Source: JAFGSI01 sp041287425 (lineage in GTDB: Bacteria; Chloroflexota; Anaerolineae; Anaerolineales; Villigracilaceae). Taken from it: a stretch of 64,000 nt of DNA. Below are positions 16,863 to 25,833 of the stretch, piece after piece. Numbering within the stretch: position 1 is the stretch's first letter; every line of letters starts with the position of its first letter. A program made the translations under genes and the position numbers. Below the pieces are notes generated by a model, which saw only the letters and a program-made list of their open reading frames with translations, was not told the origin of the DNA and searched no databases. Location: the NCBI GenBank assembly GCA_041287425.1, contig JBEULG010000004.1, positions 62,001-126,000 on the forward strand, given 5' to 3'.

Positions 16863-17186
16863 ATGACCTCTGTCCCCCCATCCGAAATCCTCGACCTGGC
16901 CGCTCTGGCCGAATACCAGCCGGGCGCCATCGTCTCGCGCCAGCTCACCAAAAGCGAGGCCGGCAACGTGACCCTCTTCGCCTTCGACGCCGGCCAGGAA
17001 TTGAGCGAACACACCGCCCCTTTCGACGCGCTGGTTCACCTGCTGGATGGCGAAGCCGAAATCAAGATTGGCGACAGACCCTTCCTGCTCAGCGCCGGCC
17101 AGGCCATCCTCATGCCGGCCAACGTCCCGCACGCCGTGCGGGCCGTCACCCGCTTCAAGATGCTCTTGACGATAATCAAAGCCTAG
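16863..17186 (+). CDS. Cupin-domain protein
   Basis: A 107-residue single-domain cupin. The first motif is degenerate around HTAPFDALVHLLDGEAEI; the second is QAILMPANVPHAV. Metal-binding His and Glu positions are partly kept (SEHTAP, NVPHAV). Such small cupins bind a metal and a small ligand or act as sensors; the substrate cannot be told. It follows the metallopeptidase by 23 bases with GAGAGGAAA before the ATG, so it probably shares that transcript. It converges with the methyltransferase gene on the other strand. Confidence 0.8.
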   Translation: MTSVPPSEILDLAALAEYQPGAIVSRQLTKSEAGNVTLFAFDAGQELSEHTAPFDALVHLLDGEAEIKIGDRPFLLSAGQAILMPANVPHAVRAVTRFKMLLTIIKA

Positions 17187-17234
17187 CGCCTTTTCGGGCG
17201 GCCAAGCAGTCTGGCTTCTTTCTGCTTGACTCAC

Positions 17235-18128
17235 CTACAGCGGCTGGCGGAAATCGTAGATGCCCTCCCGCACGCTCCAGGCGCGCTGACAGGCCGGGCA
17301 GACCAGCCGCTCCTGCTCTTCGGCCAACGGAGTGTGGCCGCACTCCGGGCATTGGAAGAACACCCCCGGCGGCGCCTCCGCCCCCCCGACTGCCGCCGCC
17401 CGCACGAAGACGCTGGGCGTCAACTGGAACAGGCCGCCGGTCGGCTGCAAGAGGCCATCCAGTCCGGCCAGCAGACGGGCCGGGACGAGACGTTTGAGCA
17501 GCCCGATGCGGAAATGGGAAACCGTCCGCACCCGCTGAACCTCGAAGCCGATTTCCTCCAGCCAGGCGCGCACCGCCCGCGGATGGAAGTCGAAGTTGAG
17601 CGGGGCGAATTCGACCGGTTCGAGCGTGAACGGGCTCCAGGTCTGGCGGCGCAGCAGATAGCGCAGGACGGCCTTCAGGTTGCGCTTGCTGGCAAATTCC
17701 AGGATGAAAATCCCGCCCGGCCGCAGCACGCCGCGCACTTGCCGCAGCGCAGCCGGAGCGTCGGCCATGTGATGTAGGACGCGAATCATGGTCGCGGCGT
17801 CGAACAGCCCGGCCGCAAACGGCAGACGATAGACATCCGCCGCTACATAGAGATAACGCTCGCTGCGGCCCAGCCGCTGCTGCGCCTGCTCCAACTGGGT
17901 GCGCGAGTAATCGAGCAGGACGACCCGCTCGAAGCCGGCGTAACGGGGCGTGTTGCGCCCCGCGCCAGCCCCCACCTCGAGCAGCAACCGACCGCCGGGA
18001 GGCAGCAAATGCCGCAAGGCAATCGCCTCGCAGCGGTCCTCGTACTCACGGCCGCCTTTTTCCCAGAAGGAAGTTTGATAATCGGAACCTTCGTAATCGC
18101 AGACGGGGGGACGGATGGTTGCGTTCAT
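17235..18128 (-). CDS. SAM-dependent methyltransferase with C-terminal zinc ribbon
   Basis: A 297-residue class I methyltransferase. SAM-binding motif I is LLLEVGAGAGRNT (48-60), with DAATMIRVLHHM as a motif IV-like segment and GVLRPGGIFILE as the post-motif. The C-terminus carries four cysteines as two CxxC pairs (260, 263, 277, 280), a Trm112-like zinc ribbon of a kind also found in other methyltransferases. The substrate is unknown. Its ATG overlaps the stop of the UDP-sugar dehydrogenase upstream by four bases, so the pair is coupled and may act on a glycan or sugar nucleotide. Confidence 0.85.
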   Translation of the reverse strand: MNATIRPPVCDYEGSDYQTSFWEKGGREYEDRCEAIALRHLLPPGGRLLLEVGAGAGRNTPRYAGFERVVLLDYSRTQLEQAQQRLGRSERYLYVAADVYRLPFAAGLFDAATMIRVLHHMADAPAALRQVRGVLRPGGIFILEFASKRNLKAVLRYLLRRQTWSPFTLEPVEFAPLNFDFHPRAVRAWLEEIGFEVQRVRTVSHFRIGLLKRLVPARLLAGLDGLLQPTGGLFQLTPSVFVRAAAVGGAEAPPGVFFQCPECGHTPLAEEQERLVCPACQRAWSVREGIYDFRQPL

Positions 18129-19435
18129 TCCTTTGCCTCGTAGCCGCGCCCGACGCCCTGGTAGGTAAAGCCCAGTTTACGCATCTCGGCCGGGTCATAG
18201 ACGTTGCGCCCATCGAAGATGACCGGCGTGCGCATCTGTTTTTTGAGTTTCTTCAAATCGAGTTGCTTGAACTCGTTCCACTCGGTCACCACCACCAGCG
18301 CGTCGCAGCCTTTGGCCATGGCATAGGGATCGTCGAACATGTCCACTGCCGGCAGGAGGGCGCGGGCGTTCTCCATCGCCACCGGGTCGTAGGCGCGCAG
18401 GCGCGCCCCACCCGCAATCAGCCCTTGGGCGATGTCAACGGAGGGCGCCTCGCGCATGTCATCGGTGTTGGGCTTGAAAGCCAGCCCCAGCAGCCCAATG
18501 ACCTTGCCGCTCAGCGCGCCCAACATGGCTTCCACCTTGCGGACTGCCATCCGGCGGCGCTCATAATTGGTGGTCATGACCGTCTTCAGAATGGAAGGCG
18601 GCACACCTTTCTCCTCCGCCATGTAGGCCAGCGCCTTGACATCCTTGGGAAAGCACGAACCGCCCCATCCCAGCCCGGCCTCCAGCATGGCCGGGCCGAT
18701 GCGTTTGTCGTAGCCCATTCCCCTGGCCACCTCGCGCACATCCGCGCCGAGTGCCTCGCAAATATCGGCAATCTCGTTAATGAAGGAAATCTTGGTCGCC
18801 AGGAAAGCGTTGGAGGCGTATTTGATCATCTCTGCCGTGCGCAGGTCGGTGATGAGAATCGGAGCGTTGAGCGGCAGATGCAATTGCGCCACTTTTTCGG
18901 CCGCCTGTCGGTCCAACGAACCCAGCACGGTGCGATGGGGGTTCATGAAATCGGCGATGGCCGTCCCCTCGCGCAGGAATTCGGGGCAGGAGACGACCGA
19001 AAACGGCAGCGGACGCGGCTGGGCAGAGCGCACGATATCGGCCACCCAGTCGCCGGTCCCGACCGGGACGGTGGATTTGTTGACGATAATGAGCGGGCCG
19101 GTCATGTTCTCGGCGATGCTGCGGGCCGCCGCCGCCACATATTGCATATCCGCCTCGCCGTTGACGCCCGAGGGGGTGCCGACGGCGATGAACACATAGC
19201 CCGTCCCCTTGAGCGCCTCGGCGTAGGAGGTGGTAAAGGACAATCGCCCGGCCCGCACGTTGCGCTCGACCAGTTCTTTCAGCCCCGGCTCATAGATGGG
19301 CATGATGCCCTGTTTCAAACCCTCGATGCGTTTCTCGTTGACATCCAGCGCAAGGACGCGGTTGCCCAAATCGGCAAAACAGGCGCCGGTGACCAGGCCG
19401 ACGTAACCGACACCGATGACGCAGATTTGTTCCAT
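18125..19435 (-). CDS. UDP-glucose/GDP-mannose family 6-dehydrogenase
   Basis: A 436-residue NAD-dependent enzyme that oxidises C6 of a nucleotide sugar to the uronic acid, feeding envelope polysaccharide synthesis. The N-terminal Rossmann domain begins ICVIGVGYVGLVTGACFADLG. The catalytic cysteine is Cys 261 in GWGGSCFPKD, with the family substrate-contact segment YASNAFLATKISFINE. UDP-glucose is the likeliest substrate by similarity. The start at 19435 has GGGAG five bases upstream. It is the first gene of a two-gene unit with the methyltransferase. Confidence 0.93.
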   Translation of the reverse strand: MEQICVIGVGYVGLVTGACFADLGNRVLALDVNEKRIEGLKQGIMPIYEPGLKELVERNVRAGRLSFTTSYAEALKGTGYVFIAVGTPSGVNGEADMQYVAAAARSIAENMTGPLIIVNKSTVPVGTGDWVADIVRSAQPRPLPFSVVSCPEFLREGTAIADFMNPHRTVLGSLDRQAAEKVAQLHLPLNAPILITDLRTAEMIKYASNAFLATKISFINEIADICEALGADVREVARGMGYDKRIGPAMLEAGLGWGGSCFPKDVKALAYMAEEKGVPPSILKTVMTTNYERRRMAVRKVEAMLGALSGKVIGLLGLAFKPNTDDMREAPSVDIAQGLIAGGARLRAYDPVAMENARALLPAVDMFDDPYAMAKGCDALVVVTEWNEFKQLDLKKLKKQMRTPVIFDGRNVYDPAEMRKLGFTYQGVGRGYEAKE

Positions 19436-19575
19436 GAAAACTCCCAAACAGCAAAGTGAGATACTGACAGGCTGTAATATACCAGAAAACGAGCATTTCA
19501 TGATTCCCTGCCAGAACTTGCCGCCAGCACAAGGGCAACTTCGTGTACAATTGTCAATTAAGGAAGGAGGTGCAC

Positions 19576-20220
19576 ATGTCCAAGCGGCTGGTGGTCGTGG
19601 CAGGCAACATCGGGGCGGGCAAGACCTCGCTCACCGAGCGCATCGGGGCGCGGCTGGGGTGGCGCACCGACTACGAGTCGGTGGCCGATAATCCCTATTT
19701 GCCCGATTTCTATGCCGACATGCGCAGTTGGTCCTTCCATTTGCAAATCTATTTCCTCGGCCATCGCGCCGAACAGTACCTGCGGGCGGCCGCCGACCCG
19801 CGTTCGGCCATCCTCGACCGCAGCATCTACGAGGACGCATTCATCTTCGCCCGCGCCCTGCATCACATGGGCAACCTGGCCGAGCGCGACTACCTGGCTT
19901 ACCGCAAATTGTTCGACCTGGTGGTGGGCAACCTGCCGCCGCCCAACCTGCTGGTTTACCTGCGCTGTCCGGTCGAAGTGCTGATGGAGCGCATCCGCCG
20001 CCGGGCGCGCAACATCGAGACCGGCATCTCGGCCGATTACCTCGCCCTGCTCGATACCTTCTACGACGAGTGGCTGCGCTCCTTCGACCTCTGCCCGGTG
20101 TTGACCATCCGCACCGACGACCTGGATTACGTCCACCAATCCGAGGCGCTGGACACCGTCGTGGAACGCATCCAGGCCAAACTGGGCGGCAAGGAAGAAA
20201 TCGTCTTCGGGAGCGAGTGA
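19576..20220 (+). CDS. Deoxynucleoside kinase
   Basis: A 214-residue dNK/dGK-dCK family kinase of the deoxynucleoside salvage pathway. The P-loop is GNIGAGKT (10-17), the catalytic Glu is in YESVADNPYL, and the DRS motif is LDRSIYED (81-83). An Arg-rich LID (MERIRRRARN) follows. Base specificity cannot be read from sequence. The start at 19576 has a perfect AAGGAGG five bases upstream. It heads a three-gene run with a membrane protein (2-base gap) and threonine synthase (8-base gap). Confidence 0.92.
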   Translation: MSKRLVVVAGNIGAGKTSLTERIGARLGWRTDYESVADNPYLPDFYADMRSWSFHLQIYFLGHRAEQYLRAAADPRSAILDRSIYEDAFIFARALHHMGNLAERDYLAYRKLFDLVVGNLPPPNLLVYLRCPVEVLMERIRRRARNIETGISADYLALLDTFYDEWLRSFDLCPVLTIRTDDLDYVHQSEALDTVVERIQAKLGGKEEIVFGSE

Positions 20221-20222
20221 AC

Positions 20223-20825
20223 ATGAACTGGCGCAAAGTCTTGTTTTGGAGCGCCGTCCTCCTGCTGTTAGGCTCCTTCATGGCTTACGGTTTGCGAATT
20301 AACCGGATGATTCTCCTGGCCCGCGACTGGCCATCGTACAGCGAGGCCGCCAAAAGTCAGGCCATCGACCTCTTCGGCCTCGACCGCCCGCTGGCCGTGC
20401 AACATGGGGTTTTTCTGGTTTTGTTCGTCGCCGGCATCCTGCTGGCCGCCGCCTACGGCATGTACGGTTTGTCCCGGCCGGCGGTCCAGCATTCCCTGCC
20501 CGTCAAAACCATTCTGGTTCTCTCACTGCTGACCAACGTTCTCACCGCCTTGCGCGCCCTCCTGCTGGCGCCCACGCCGGTGTTTTGGGTGGCGCCCTGG
20601 TGGTACATCTTGGGGCTGGCGACCCTGGGCCTGGCTGGCTTTATCTTTTCGCTGGCCATCTGGCAAGGGCGCAAGTGGGGCATGTATGGACTCGTCTGTT
20701 CGATGGGGCTGGCGGCCGTTTTCGAATTCCTGGGCGGAACGCCCTGGCTCAACGTCCTGTTCACCTTCTCGCTGGTCATCGTCCTGTGGCTCTTCCTGCG
20801 CCCGGTCTGGTGGCAGATGGAATGA
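20223..20825 (+). CDS. Hypothetical integral membrane protein (about five helices)
   Basis: A 200-residue protein with hydrophobic segments at about residues 5-20, 60-80, 95-115, 125-148 and 155-190. It has no catalytic motif that I recognise. The loop between helices 1 and 2 (RDWPSYSEAAKSQAIDLFGLDR) is the longest polar stretch. It starts two bases after the kinase stop, so it is certainly co-transcribed with it. Function unknown. Confidence 0.75.
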   Translation: MNWRKVLFWSAVLLLLGSFMAYGLRINRMILLARDWPSYSEAAKSQAIDLFGLDRPLAVQHGVFLVLFVAGILLAAAYGMYGLSRPAVQHSLPVKTILVLSLLTNVLTALRALLLAPTPVFWVAPWWYILGLATLGLAGFIFSLAIWQGRKWGMYGLVCSMGLAAVFEFLGGTPWLNVLFTFSLVIVLWLFLRPVWWQME

Positions 20826-20833
20826 TTTGAGAT

Positions 20834-22000
20834 ATGAAATTTTCCTATATCGAAGATGTCTCATGTTCTGCTTGTGGGAAATCCTATCCGGTCACGCAAG
20901 TCAATACCTATTGTCCCGATTGTCAGGCGCCGCTGCTGTCGAACTATGACCTGGCGGCCGTGCGCCGCCACGTGGACAGAGACGAAATCCGTCGCCGGCG
21001 ACGCGGCATGTGGCGCTGGCACGAACTGCTCCCCGTCCAGCACCCCGACCATGTGGTCACTTTGGGCGAGGGCGATGCGCCTCTCCTGCCCCTTCCCAAC
21101 CTGGGGCGGTATCTTGGTCTATCCCGCCTGTTTGTCAAAGATGAAAGCAGCAATCCCACCGGCAGTTTCAAGGCCCGCGGCTTGGCGGCGGCCGTCTCTA
21201 AGGCCAAGGAATTGGGGATTCGGAAAGTCATCATCCCCACGGCGGGGAACGCCGGCGGAGCGATGGCCGCCTACGCGGCCCGCGCCGGCCTGCGGGCGCA
21301 TATTTTCATGCCCAAGGACACGCCGCACGCCAATATCGAGGAAAGCCGCATGGCCGGGGCAGAGGTCGTACTGATTGACGGCCTGATCAGCGAGGCGGCC
21401 GGCATGGCCGGCGAAAAAGCCCGTCAGGAAGGCTGGTTCGACCTCTCCACTTTCAAAGAACCCTACCGCGTCGAGGGTAAGAAAATCATGGGATACGAAC
21501 TGGCCGAGGATTTCGGTTGGACTCTGCCGGATGTCATTCTCTACCCCACCGGCGGCGGCACCGGCCTGGTCGGGATGTGGAAAGCCTTCGCCGAACTCGA
21601 GGCACTGGGTTGGCTCGAACAGACGAAGCGGCCGCGCATGGTTGCCGTCCAGGCCGAGGGCTGCGCGCCGATTGTCAAGGCCTTTCAGGAGCGCCAATCC
21701 TTCTGCGACTTCTGGCTGAATGCCCACACCATCGCTTCCGGGCTGCGTGTGCCCAAAAGTTTTGCCGACCATCTCATCCTGGCCGATATCTACGCCAGCG
21801 ACGGTTTGGCTGTCGCCGTCAGCGACGAGGAGATTCTCAAGGCCCAGCGTCTGCTGGGACGAGAAGAGGGAATTTTCGCGGCGCCTGAGGGGGCTGCCAC
21901 CCTGGCCGCCCTCGAGAAACTGATTGCCGTAAAATGGATAGATACCGCTGAACGGATCGTCCTCTTCAATACCGGTTCGGGTTTGAAATATCTTGCCTGA
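20834..22000 (+). CDS. thrC: Threonine synthase
   Basis: A 388-residue PLP enzyme converting O-phosphohomoserine to threonine. An N-terminal zinc ribbon (Cys 11, 14, 27, 30), typical of this ThrC subfamily, precedes the fold type II domain. The PLP lysine is Lys 113 in NPTGSFKARG, and the phosphate-binding loop is GNAGGAMAAYAARAG. Other threonine-pathway genes (hom, thrB) are not nearby. The start at 20834 lies eight bases after the membrane protein stop. A strong terminator follows at 22021-22058. Confidence 0.93.
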   Translation: MKFSYIEDVSCSACGKSYPVTQVNTYCPDCQAPLLSNYDLAAVRRHVDRDEIRRRRRGMWRWHELLPVQHPDHVVTLGEGDAPLLPLPNLGRYLGLSRLFVKDESSNPTGSFKARGLAAAVSKAKELGIRKVIIPTAGNAGGAMAAYAARAGLRAHIFMPKDTPHANIEESRMAGAEVVLIDGLISEAAGMAGEKARQEGWFDLSTFKEPYRVEGKKIMGYELAEDFGWTLPDVILYPTGGGTGLVGMWKAFAELEALGWLEQTKRPRMVAVQAEGCAPIVKAFQERQSFCDFWLNAHTIASGLRVPKSFADHLILADIYASDGLAVAVSDEEILKAQRLLGREEGIFAAPEGAATLAALEKLIAVKWIDTAERIVLFNTGSGLKYLA

Positions 22001-22020
22001 AAAAACCCGCGAAACCAGAA

Positions 22021-22058
22021 ACGACCAGGCCGCCCGCCGACAGCCTGGTCGTCTTTTT
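22021..22058 (+). terminator. thrC: Intrinsic terminator after thrC
   Basis: A perfect 10-bp stem ACGACCAGGC/GCCTGGTCGT (22021-22030 with 22043-22052) has a 12-base loop, followed by C and five Ts. Confidence 0.85.
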
Positions 22059-22072
22059 GCATCTCGGGCATC

Positions 22073-23251
22073 TCAGAGATACTCTTTCAGTTGCCGCGCC
22101 CGGCGTGGATGGCGCAAACGCCGCAAGGCTTTGCCTTCGATTTGGCGGATGCGCTCGCGCGTCAGGCCGAACTTCTCGCCCACCTCTTCCAGCGTGTAGG
22201 CCGTCCCATCGTCCAGCCCAAAGCGCAGACGCAGGACGCGCGCCTCGCGCGGCGAGAGCGTGCCCAGAATCTCGTCAATTTTTTCCTTCAACATGTTCTG
22301 GTAGGCGCTTTGCATCGGGGTCGGGCTGAGTTCGTCCTCGATGAATTGACCCAGTTCGGCATCCTCGTCCTCCCCGATCGGGCTTTCGAGCGAAAGAGGC
22401 TGCCACGAAACTTTGGTAATCCACTCCACCTTTTTCAAATCCAGGCCGGTCTCTTCGGCCAGTTCTTCGGCGGTGGGGACACGTCCCAGGCGCTGTTCCA
22501 GGTCGTGAGTGATGCGGTACAACTGGCGAATGCGGTCTGTCATGTGGACGGGAATGCGGATGGTACGGGCCTGGTCGGCAATGGCGCGCGCAATCGTCTG
22601 ACGAATCCACCAGGTGGCATAGGTCGAAAAGCGAAAGCCGCGATGGACATCGTATTTTTCGACCGCTTTCATCAGTCCCAGATTCCCCTCCTGAATCAGG
22701 TCAAGGAAGGGGACGCCGCGCCCGATATAGCGCTTGGCCACACTGACGACCAGCCGCGTATTGGCTTTGATGAGGTGGTCGCGAGCCAGTAGTCCGTCCT
22801 GAAACAGGGCTTCCAGGCGGGCGCGTTCCGGTGAGCGCCGCCGGCTGGGGAGGCGCATCAGCGCGGCCTTGGCTTTGCGCCCCTCCTCGATGCGGACCGC
22901 CAATTCATATTCCTCTTCCGGCTTGAGCAGCGGGACGCGCGACATCTCGCGCAGATACAGACCGACCGAGTCATCGCCGGCCAGCGAGGCGCCGTTAGGA
23001 TCTGACCAGCCGTCCACTTCTGGCTCCACCAGCCCGTCCATGACGGCCAGATCGTAACGGTCAGAATCCAGAATATCCACCCCCCGGTTGCGCAAAGCCA
23101 GCATGATGACCGTCAAATGTTCGGCGTCATTACCCACATCGGGATAGACATCCAGCAAATCGTCGGTGGTGAGATACCCTTGCATCGAGGCTTTTTCCAG
23201 GAGCATGTTCATGACTTCTTTATGTTTTCGGCGCCGGTCAGAGAGTGTCAT
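22073..23251 (-). CDS. rpoD: Primary sigma factor (RpoD/SigA type)
   Basis: A 392-residue sigma-70. Region 1.2 begins at DDSVGLYLREMSRVPLL. Region 2 has the core- and -10-binding helix LDLIQEGNLGLMKAVEKYD and the FRFSTYATWWIRQ melting helix. Region 3 starts at TIRIPVHMTDRI, and region 4 ends in GLTRERIRQIEGKALRRLRHP. Region 1.1 is short. The start at 23251 has GGAGG six bases upstream. It is the second gene after DUF177, 22 bases away, behind a consensus-like promoter. The TATAAT boxes seen across the window match the specificity of such a factor. Confidence 0.96.
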   Translation of the reverse strand: MTLSDRRRKHKEVMNMLLEKASMQGYLTTDDLLDVYPDVGNDAEHLTVIMLALRNRGVDILDSDRYDLAVMDGLVEPEVDGWSDPNGASLAGDDSVGLYLREMSRVPLLKPEEEYELAVRIEEGRKAKAALMRLPSRRRSPERARLEALFQDGLLARDHLIKANTRLVVSVAKRYIGRGVPFLDLIQEGNLGLMKAVEKYDVHRGFRFSTYATWWIRQTIARAIADQARTIRIPVHMTDRIRQLYRITHDLEQRLGRVPTAEELAEETGLDLKKVEWITKVSWQPLSLESPIGEDEDAELGQFIEDELSPTPMQSAYQNMLKEKIDEILGTLSPREARVLRLRFGLDDGTAYTLEEVGEKFGLTRERIRQIEGKALRRLRHPRRARQLKEYL

Positions 23252-23273
23252 GGTGGTCCTCCTGGAATGTGGC

Positions 23274-23783
23274 TCAGCCGAACAATTCCTTGAGCGCCGC
23301 GAAAGGTGAATCGGCGCCCGAAGAAGAATGGCCACAGTCGGTCTCGTTCAAATTGGCCCCACAAACGGGGCACAGCCCTTTGCAGTCGGGTTTGCAAATC
23401 GGATTGATGGGGAATTCCAGGAAAGCATATTCGCGCAGGAGCGGCGCGAGGTCAATTTGACCGGTCTCGGGTACGAGCAGATTGGACTCGCTGAGCGAGC
23501 GCCGGTCGAAAGCGTACAAATCGGTAAATTCCCAGTGCAGGAATTGTTGATATTCCGTCAGACAGCGGACGCATTCGAGCATCACGCTGCCATGAAAGTC
23601 CGCCTGGAGCAGCAGGCCCTGGGGCGTGCGGCTGAAGCGCGCCGTCCCGCCAAAACCCGACATCATCAAATCATCCCCCAATTGCATGCGCTCGTAATCA
23701 AACACGAAATCGCGATTCGTGCCAATGGTCGCGCTGATCAGGAAACCCACATTGAGTCGCAGGGGATGATGGGGGTTGCTCAC
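23274..23783 (-). CDS. DUF177 (YceD-like) protein
   Basis: A 169-residue member of the YceD/DUF177 family. Its E. coli member is linked to 23S rRNA accumulation, and it normally sits directly before rpmF (bL32). The C-terminus carries the family cysteine cluster CKPDCKGLCPVCGANL with a further Cys (residues 130, 134, 138, 141, 150), probably binding zinc. Here the next gene is rpoD, not rpmF. The frame starts at 23783 about 33 bases after a strong -10 box. Confidence 0.88.
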   Translation of the reverse strand: MSNPHHPLRLNVGFLISATIGTNRDFVFDYERMQLGDDLMMSGFGGTARFSRTPQGLLLQADFHGSVMLECVRCLTEYQQFLHWEFTDLYAFDRRSLSESNLLVPETGQIDLAPLLREYAFLEFPINPICKPDCKGLCPVCGANLNETDCGHSSSGADSPFAALKELFG

Positions 23784-23815
23784 GGTTACTTCTACACGAA
23801 AGACTTAGATAATTC

Positions 23816-23844
23816 ATTCTAGCACATTGGAATCGCGAAGTCAA
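23816..23844 (-). promoter_or_regulatory. Strong sigma-70 promoter of the DUF177-rpoD operon
   Basis: On the minus strand TTGACT (23844-23839) and TAGAAT (23821-23816) are separated by exactly 17 bases. This is the closest match to consensus in the window. Confidence 0.88.
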
Positions 23845-23901
23845 GAACTATTTTTTAAGATTTAGACGGTTGGTCGCGGCCCTTACAGTTCCCCGGCCGA
23901 A

Positions 23902-23930
23902 TTGCCCCTTCGCCCATTTTGCGGTATAGT
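23902..23930 (+). promoter_or_regulatory. Sigma-70 type promoter of the lipoprotein gene
   Basis: TTGCCC (23902-23907) and TATAGT (23925-23930) are 17 bases apart, with the start codon 35 bases downstream of the -10. Confidence 0.7.
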
Positions 23931-23964
23931 GGACGAAGCCGTCATTTACCGGAAAGGGATAACA

Positions 23965-24591
23965 ATGAAAACCAAAACGTTGTGGATATTTGCGCTCCTG
24001 CTGCTCTCCGCCTGCCGCTCGCAGACGGCCGCGCCGGCCTCACCGCCGATCGACGTCGTCGGCACCTCGGTCGCGGCCGCGCTGACGTCTGTTCCGCCCC
24101 AGCCGACGTTTACCCCCTATCCTACTTACACGCCCTACCCCACCCCCGACCTCAGCGGCCTGTTCTGCGAATATGAATTCTGCATCGGCCACCCAGACGG
24201 CGTGCCGTTTTTCGACCTGGAGGTCGTGAACGATTACCTGACCCATCGCAGCAGTTACGAACAGGGCATCTTGATTGGCTTTTCGGATAGCGTCTATATC
24301 TTTTTCGCCTGGAGTCGTCTATACGGAGATTACGATCCAAACGTCATGTTGACGACCGTCCTGCTGGCCGACACCCCCCAGGAGACGCGCCTGACGGCCG
24401 ACTTCGGCGGCCGCGCCGTGACTTACGTTGCGCTGGCCTCAACCCCCTCGACCATACTCCCCCAAGGCCTGGCCGCTGCCTGGCAGTGCGGCGACCGTCA
24501 ATTCGGCTGGAAAGCCTATACGAACCAGCAAGCCCAGGCTCTCGACCTTCTGAACCAAGCGCTTGCACGTTTCCGATGCAATCTGCCATAA
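23965..24591 (+). CDS. Predicted lipoprotein of unknown function
   Basis: A 208-residue secreted lipoprotein. A basic/hydrophobic signal peptide ends in the lipobox LLSAC (Cys 17), and a low-complexity linker of Thr-Pro-Tyr repeats (PTFTPYPTYTPYPTP) follows, as is common in Chloroflexota surface proteins. The globular remainder has four cysteines (CEYEFC near the start, and near the end AWQCGDRQF and RFRCNLP), which may form disulfides outside the cell. I do not recognise the domain. The ATG at 23965 has GGAAAGGG upstream and its own promoter. Confidence 0.8.
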   Translation: MKTKTLWIFALLLLSACRSQTAAPASPPIDVVGTSVAAALTSVPPQPTFTPYPTYTPYPTPDLSGLFCEYEFCIGHPDGVPFFDLEVVNDYLTHRSSYEQGILIGFSDSVYIFFAWSRLYGDYDPNVMLTTVLLADTPQETRLTADFGGRAVTYVALASTPSTILPQGLAAAWQCGDRQFGWKAYTNQQAQALDLLNQALARFRCNLP

Positions 24592-24675
24592 ACGCGGCTG
24601 GAGAACTGTTCAGCCCTGGATGCCCGTCCAGCACGCCAGCCGGGCGGACAGAAGTATGCGCAATCGGCCCGGGGG

Positions 24676-25833
24676 TCAAAAGCGCCGGCGCACGATGGGA
24701 AGGGCCAGCAGGGCCAGCAGATTGAAGAGCAGCGCCCCGCCAACCACCAGCCAGAATCCCAGACGATACAACCAGGGGCCGGTCAGGGCGCCCAGGGCGC
24801 GGCCCAGCGACAAAGCCGCCACGTTGAAAGCCATCAGCGTGGCGCGCGCCTGCGGCAGAATTTCGGTCATCAGCGGGATACAACTGACCAGCGTGAACTC
24901 AAAGGTGAGATAGAACAGGAAAAGCCCCGCCAGCGCCCCGGCTTCGGAGCGGCCCATCAGCGGCAGAACCAGGGCAGCCAGACAATTCAGGACCAGGCCC
25001 ATCGCCACAGCACGCGGCTTGCCGATCCGGTCAACGAACAAAGCCACCAGCCCCTCAGCACCCAGTTCAGAGACGCCGATGACGGCCGACGCCGCCCCCA
25101 GGGCGGCAATTTGCAGCCCGAAGGAATCCTCCAGCCAGACGCCAAAGAGGAGGTTGACCACCTCGTTGGCCGCGCTGGCGAACATTCCGACCGCCAAACC
25201 GGCCAGGGCGGGCAGCGTGGTCAGCACGGCGCGAAACCCCGCCGAGCCTCCACCGGCAGAGGAGGAGACATCCCTCGGCAGCATGAAGAACAATCCGGCA
25301 AAAATCAGAGCGCCGAGGATGGCCATCAGCGGGAAAGGCGCCAGCCAGCCGCCCCGCGCAATCAGGAGGCCCATCAGCGGAACGCCGAGAACGAAGGCCA
25401 GCGACCAGCCGAATTCGGTGACGGCAATCGTCCGGCCGCGGCGGGCATAGGGGACGCGGTCGCCGAGGTAGGCTTGCATGGAGGGATCGAAGATGTACTT
25501 GCCGAGCGCGGCAAGGGTGATGCCGGCAACCAGGGCAGGGAAGGTCGGCCAGAAAACGACCAGCGCCGCGCCGAGGCCGAAGAGCGTCATGCCAAGCAAC
25601 ATCCCGAAGCGGCGGCCGCGGCGGTCGGCGACGGCGGCAGCCAACGGCCCAAGGGTCCCGGCCAGGCTGCGGGCGGTCAGGGCATAGGACATAGCCGCCA
25701 GGTCCACCCCCAGACCGCGGGCAAAGACGGTCAGGAAAGGATAGACCATCCGATGCAGGGTATTGAAGATGGTTCGCGTCAGGGTAAAAAAGAGAATCTG
25801 AAGGCGAAGTCGTTTCACCGGGAAAGCCACCAC
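24676..25833 (-). CDS. Major facilitator superfamily transporter
   Basis: A 385-residue, 12-helix MFS permease of the cytoplasmic membrane. The MFS motif A loop between helices 2 and 3 is DRRGRRFGMLLG, with a second, partly conserved copy (VDRIGKPRAVAMG) at the equivalent place in the C-terminal half. This favours a DHA-type drug/metabolite exporter, but the substrate is unknown. The GTG at 25833 overlaps the upstream membrane-protein gene by 19 bases, so the two are coupled; an in-frame GTG four codons later is an alternative start. Confidence 0.85.
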   Translation of the reverse strand: MVAFPVKRLRLQILFFTLTRTIFNTLHRMVYPFLTVFARGLGVDLAAMSYALTARSLAGTLGPLAAAVADRRGRRFGMLLGMTLFGLGAALVVFWPTFPALVAGITLAALGKYIFDPSMQAYLGDRVPYARRGRTIAVTEFGWSLAFVLGVPLMGLLIARGGWLAPFPLMAILGALIFAGLFFMLPRDVSSSAGGGSAGFRAVLTTLPALAGLAVGMFASAANEVVNLLFGVWLEDSFGLQIAALGAASAVIGVSELGAEGLVALFVDRIGKPRAVAMGLVLNCLAALVLPLMGRSEAGALAGLFLFYLTFEFTLVSCIPLMTEILPQARATLMAFNVAALSLGRALGALTGPWLYRLGFWLVVGGALLFNLLALLALPIVRRRF

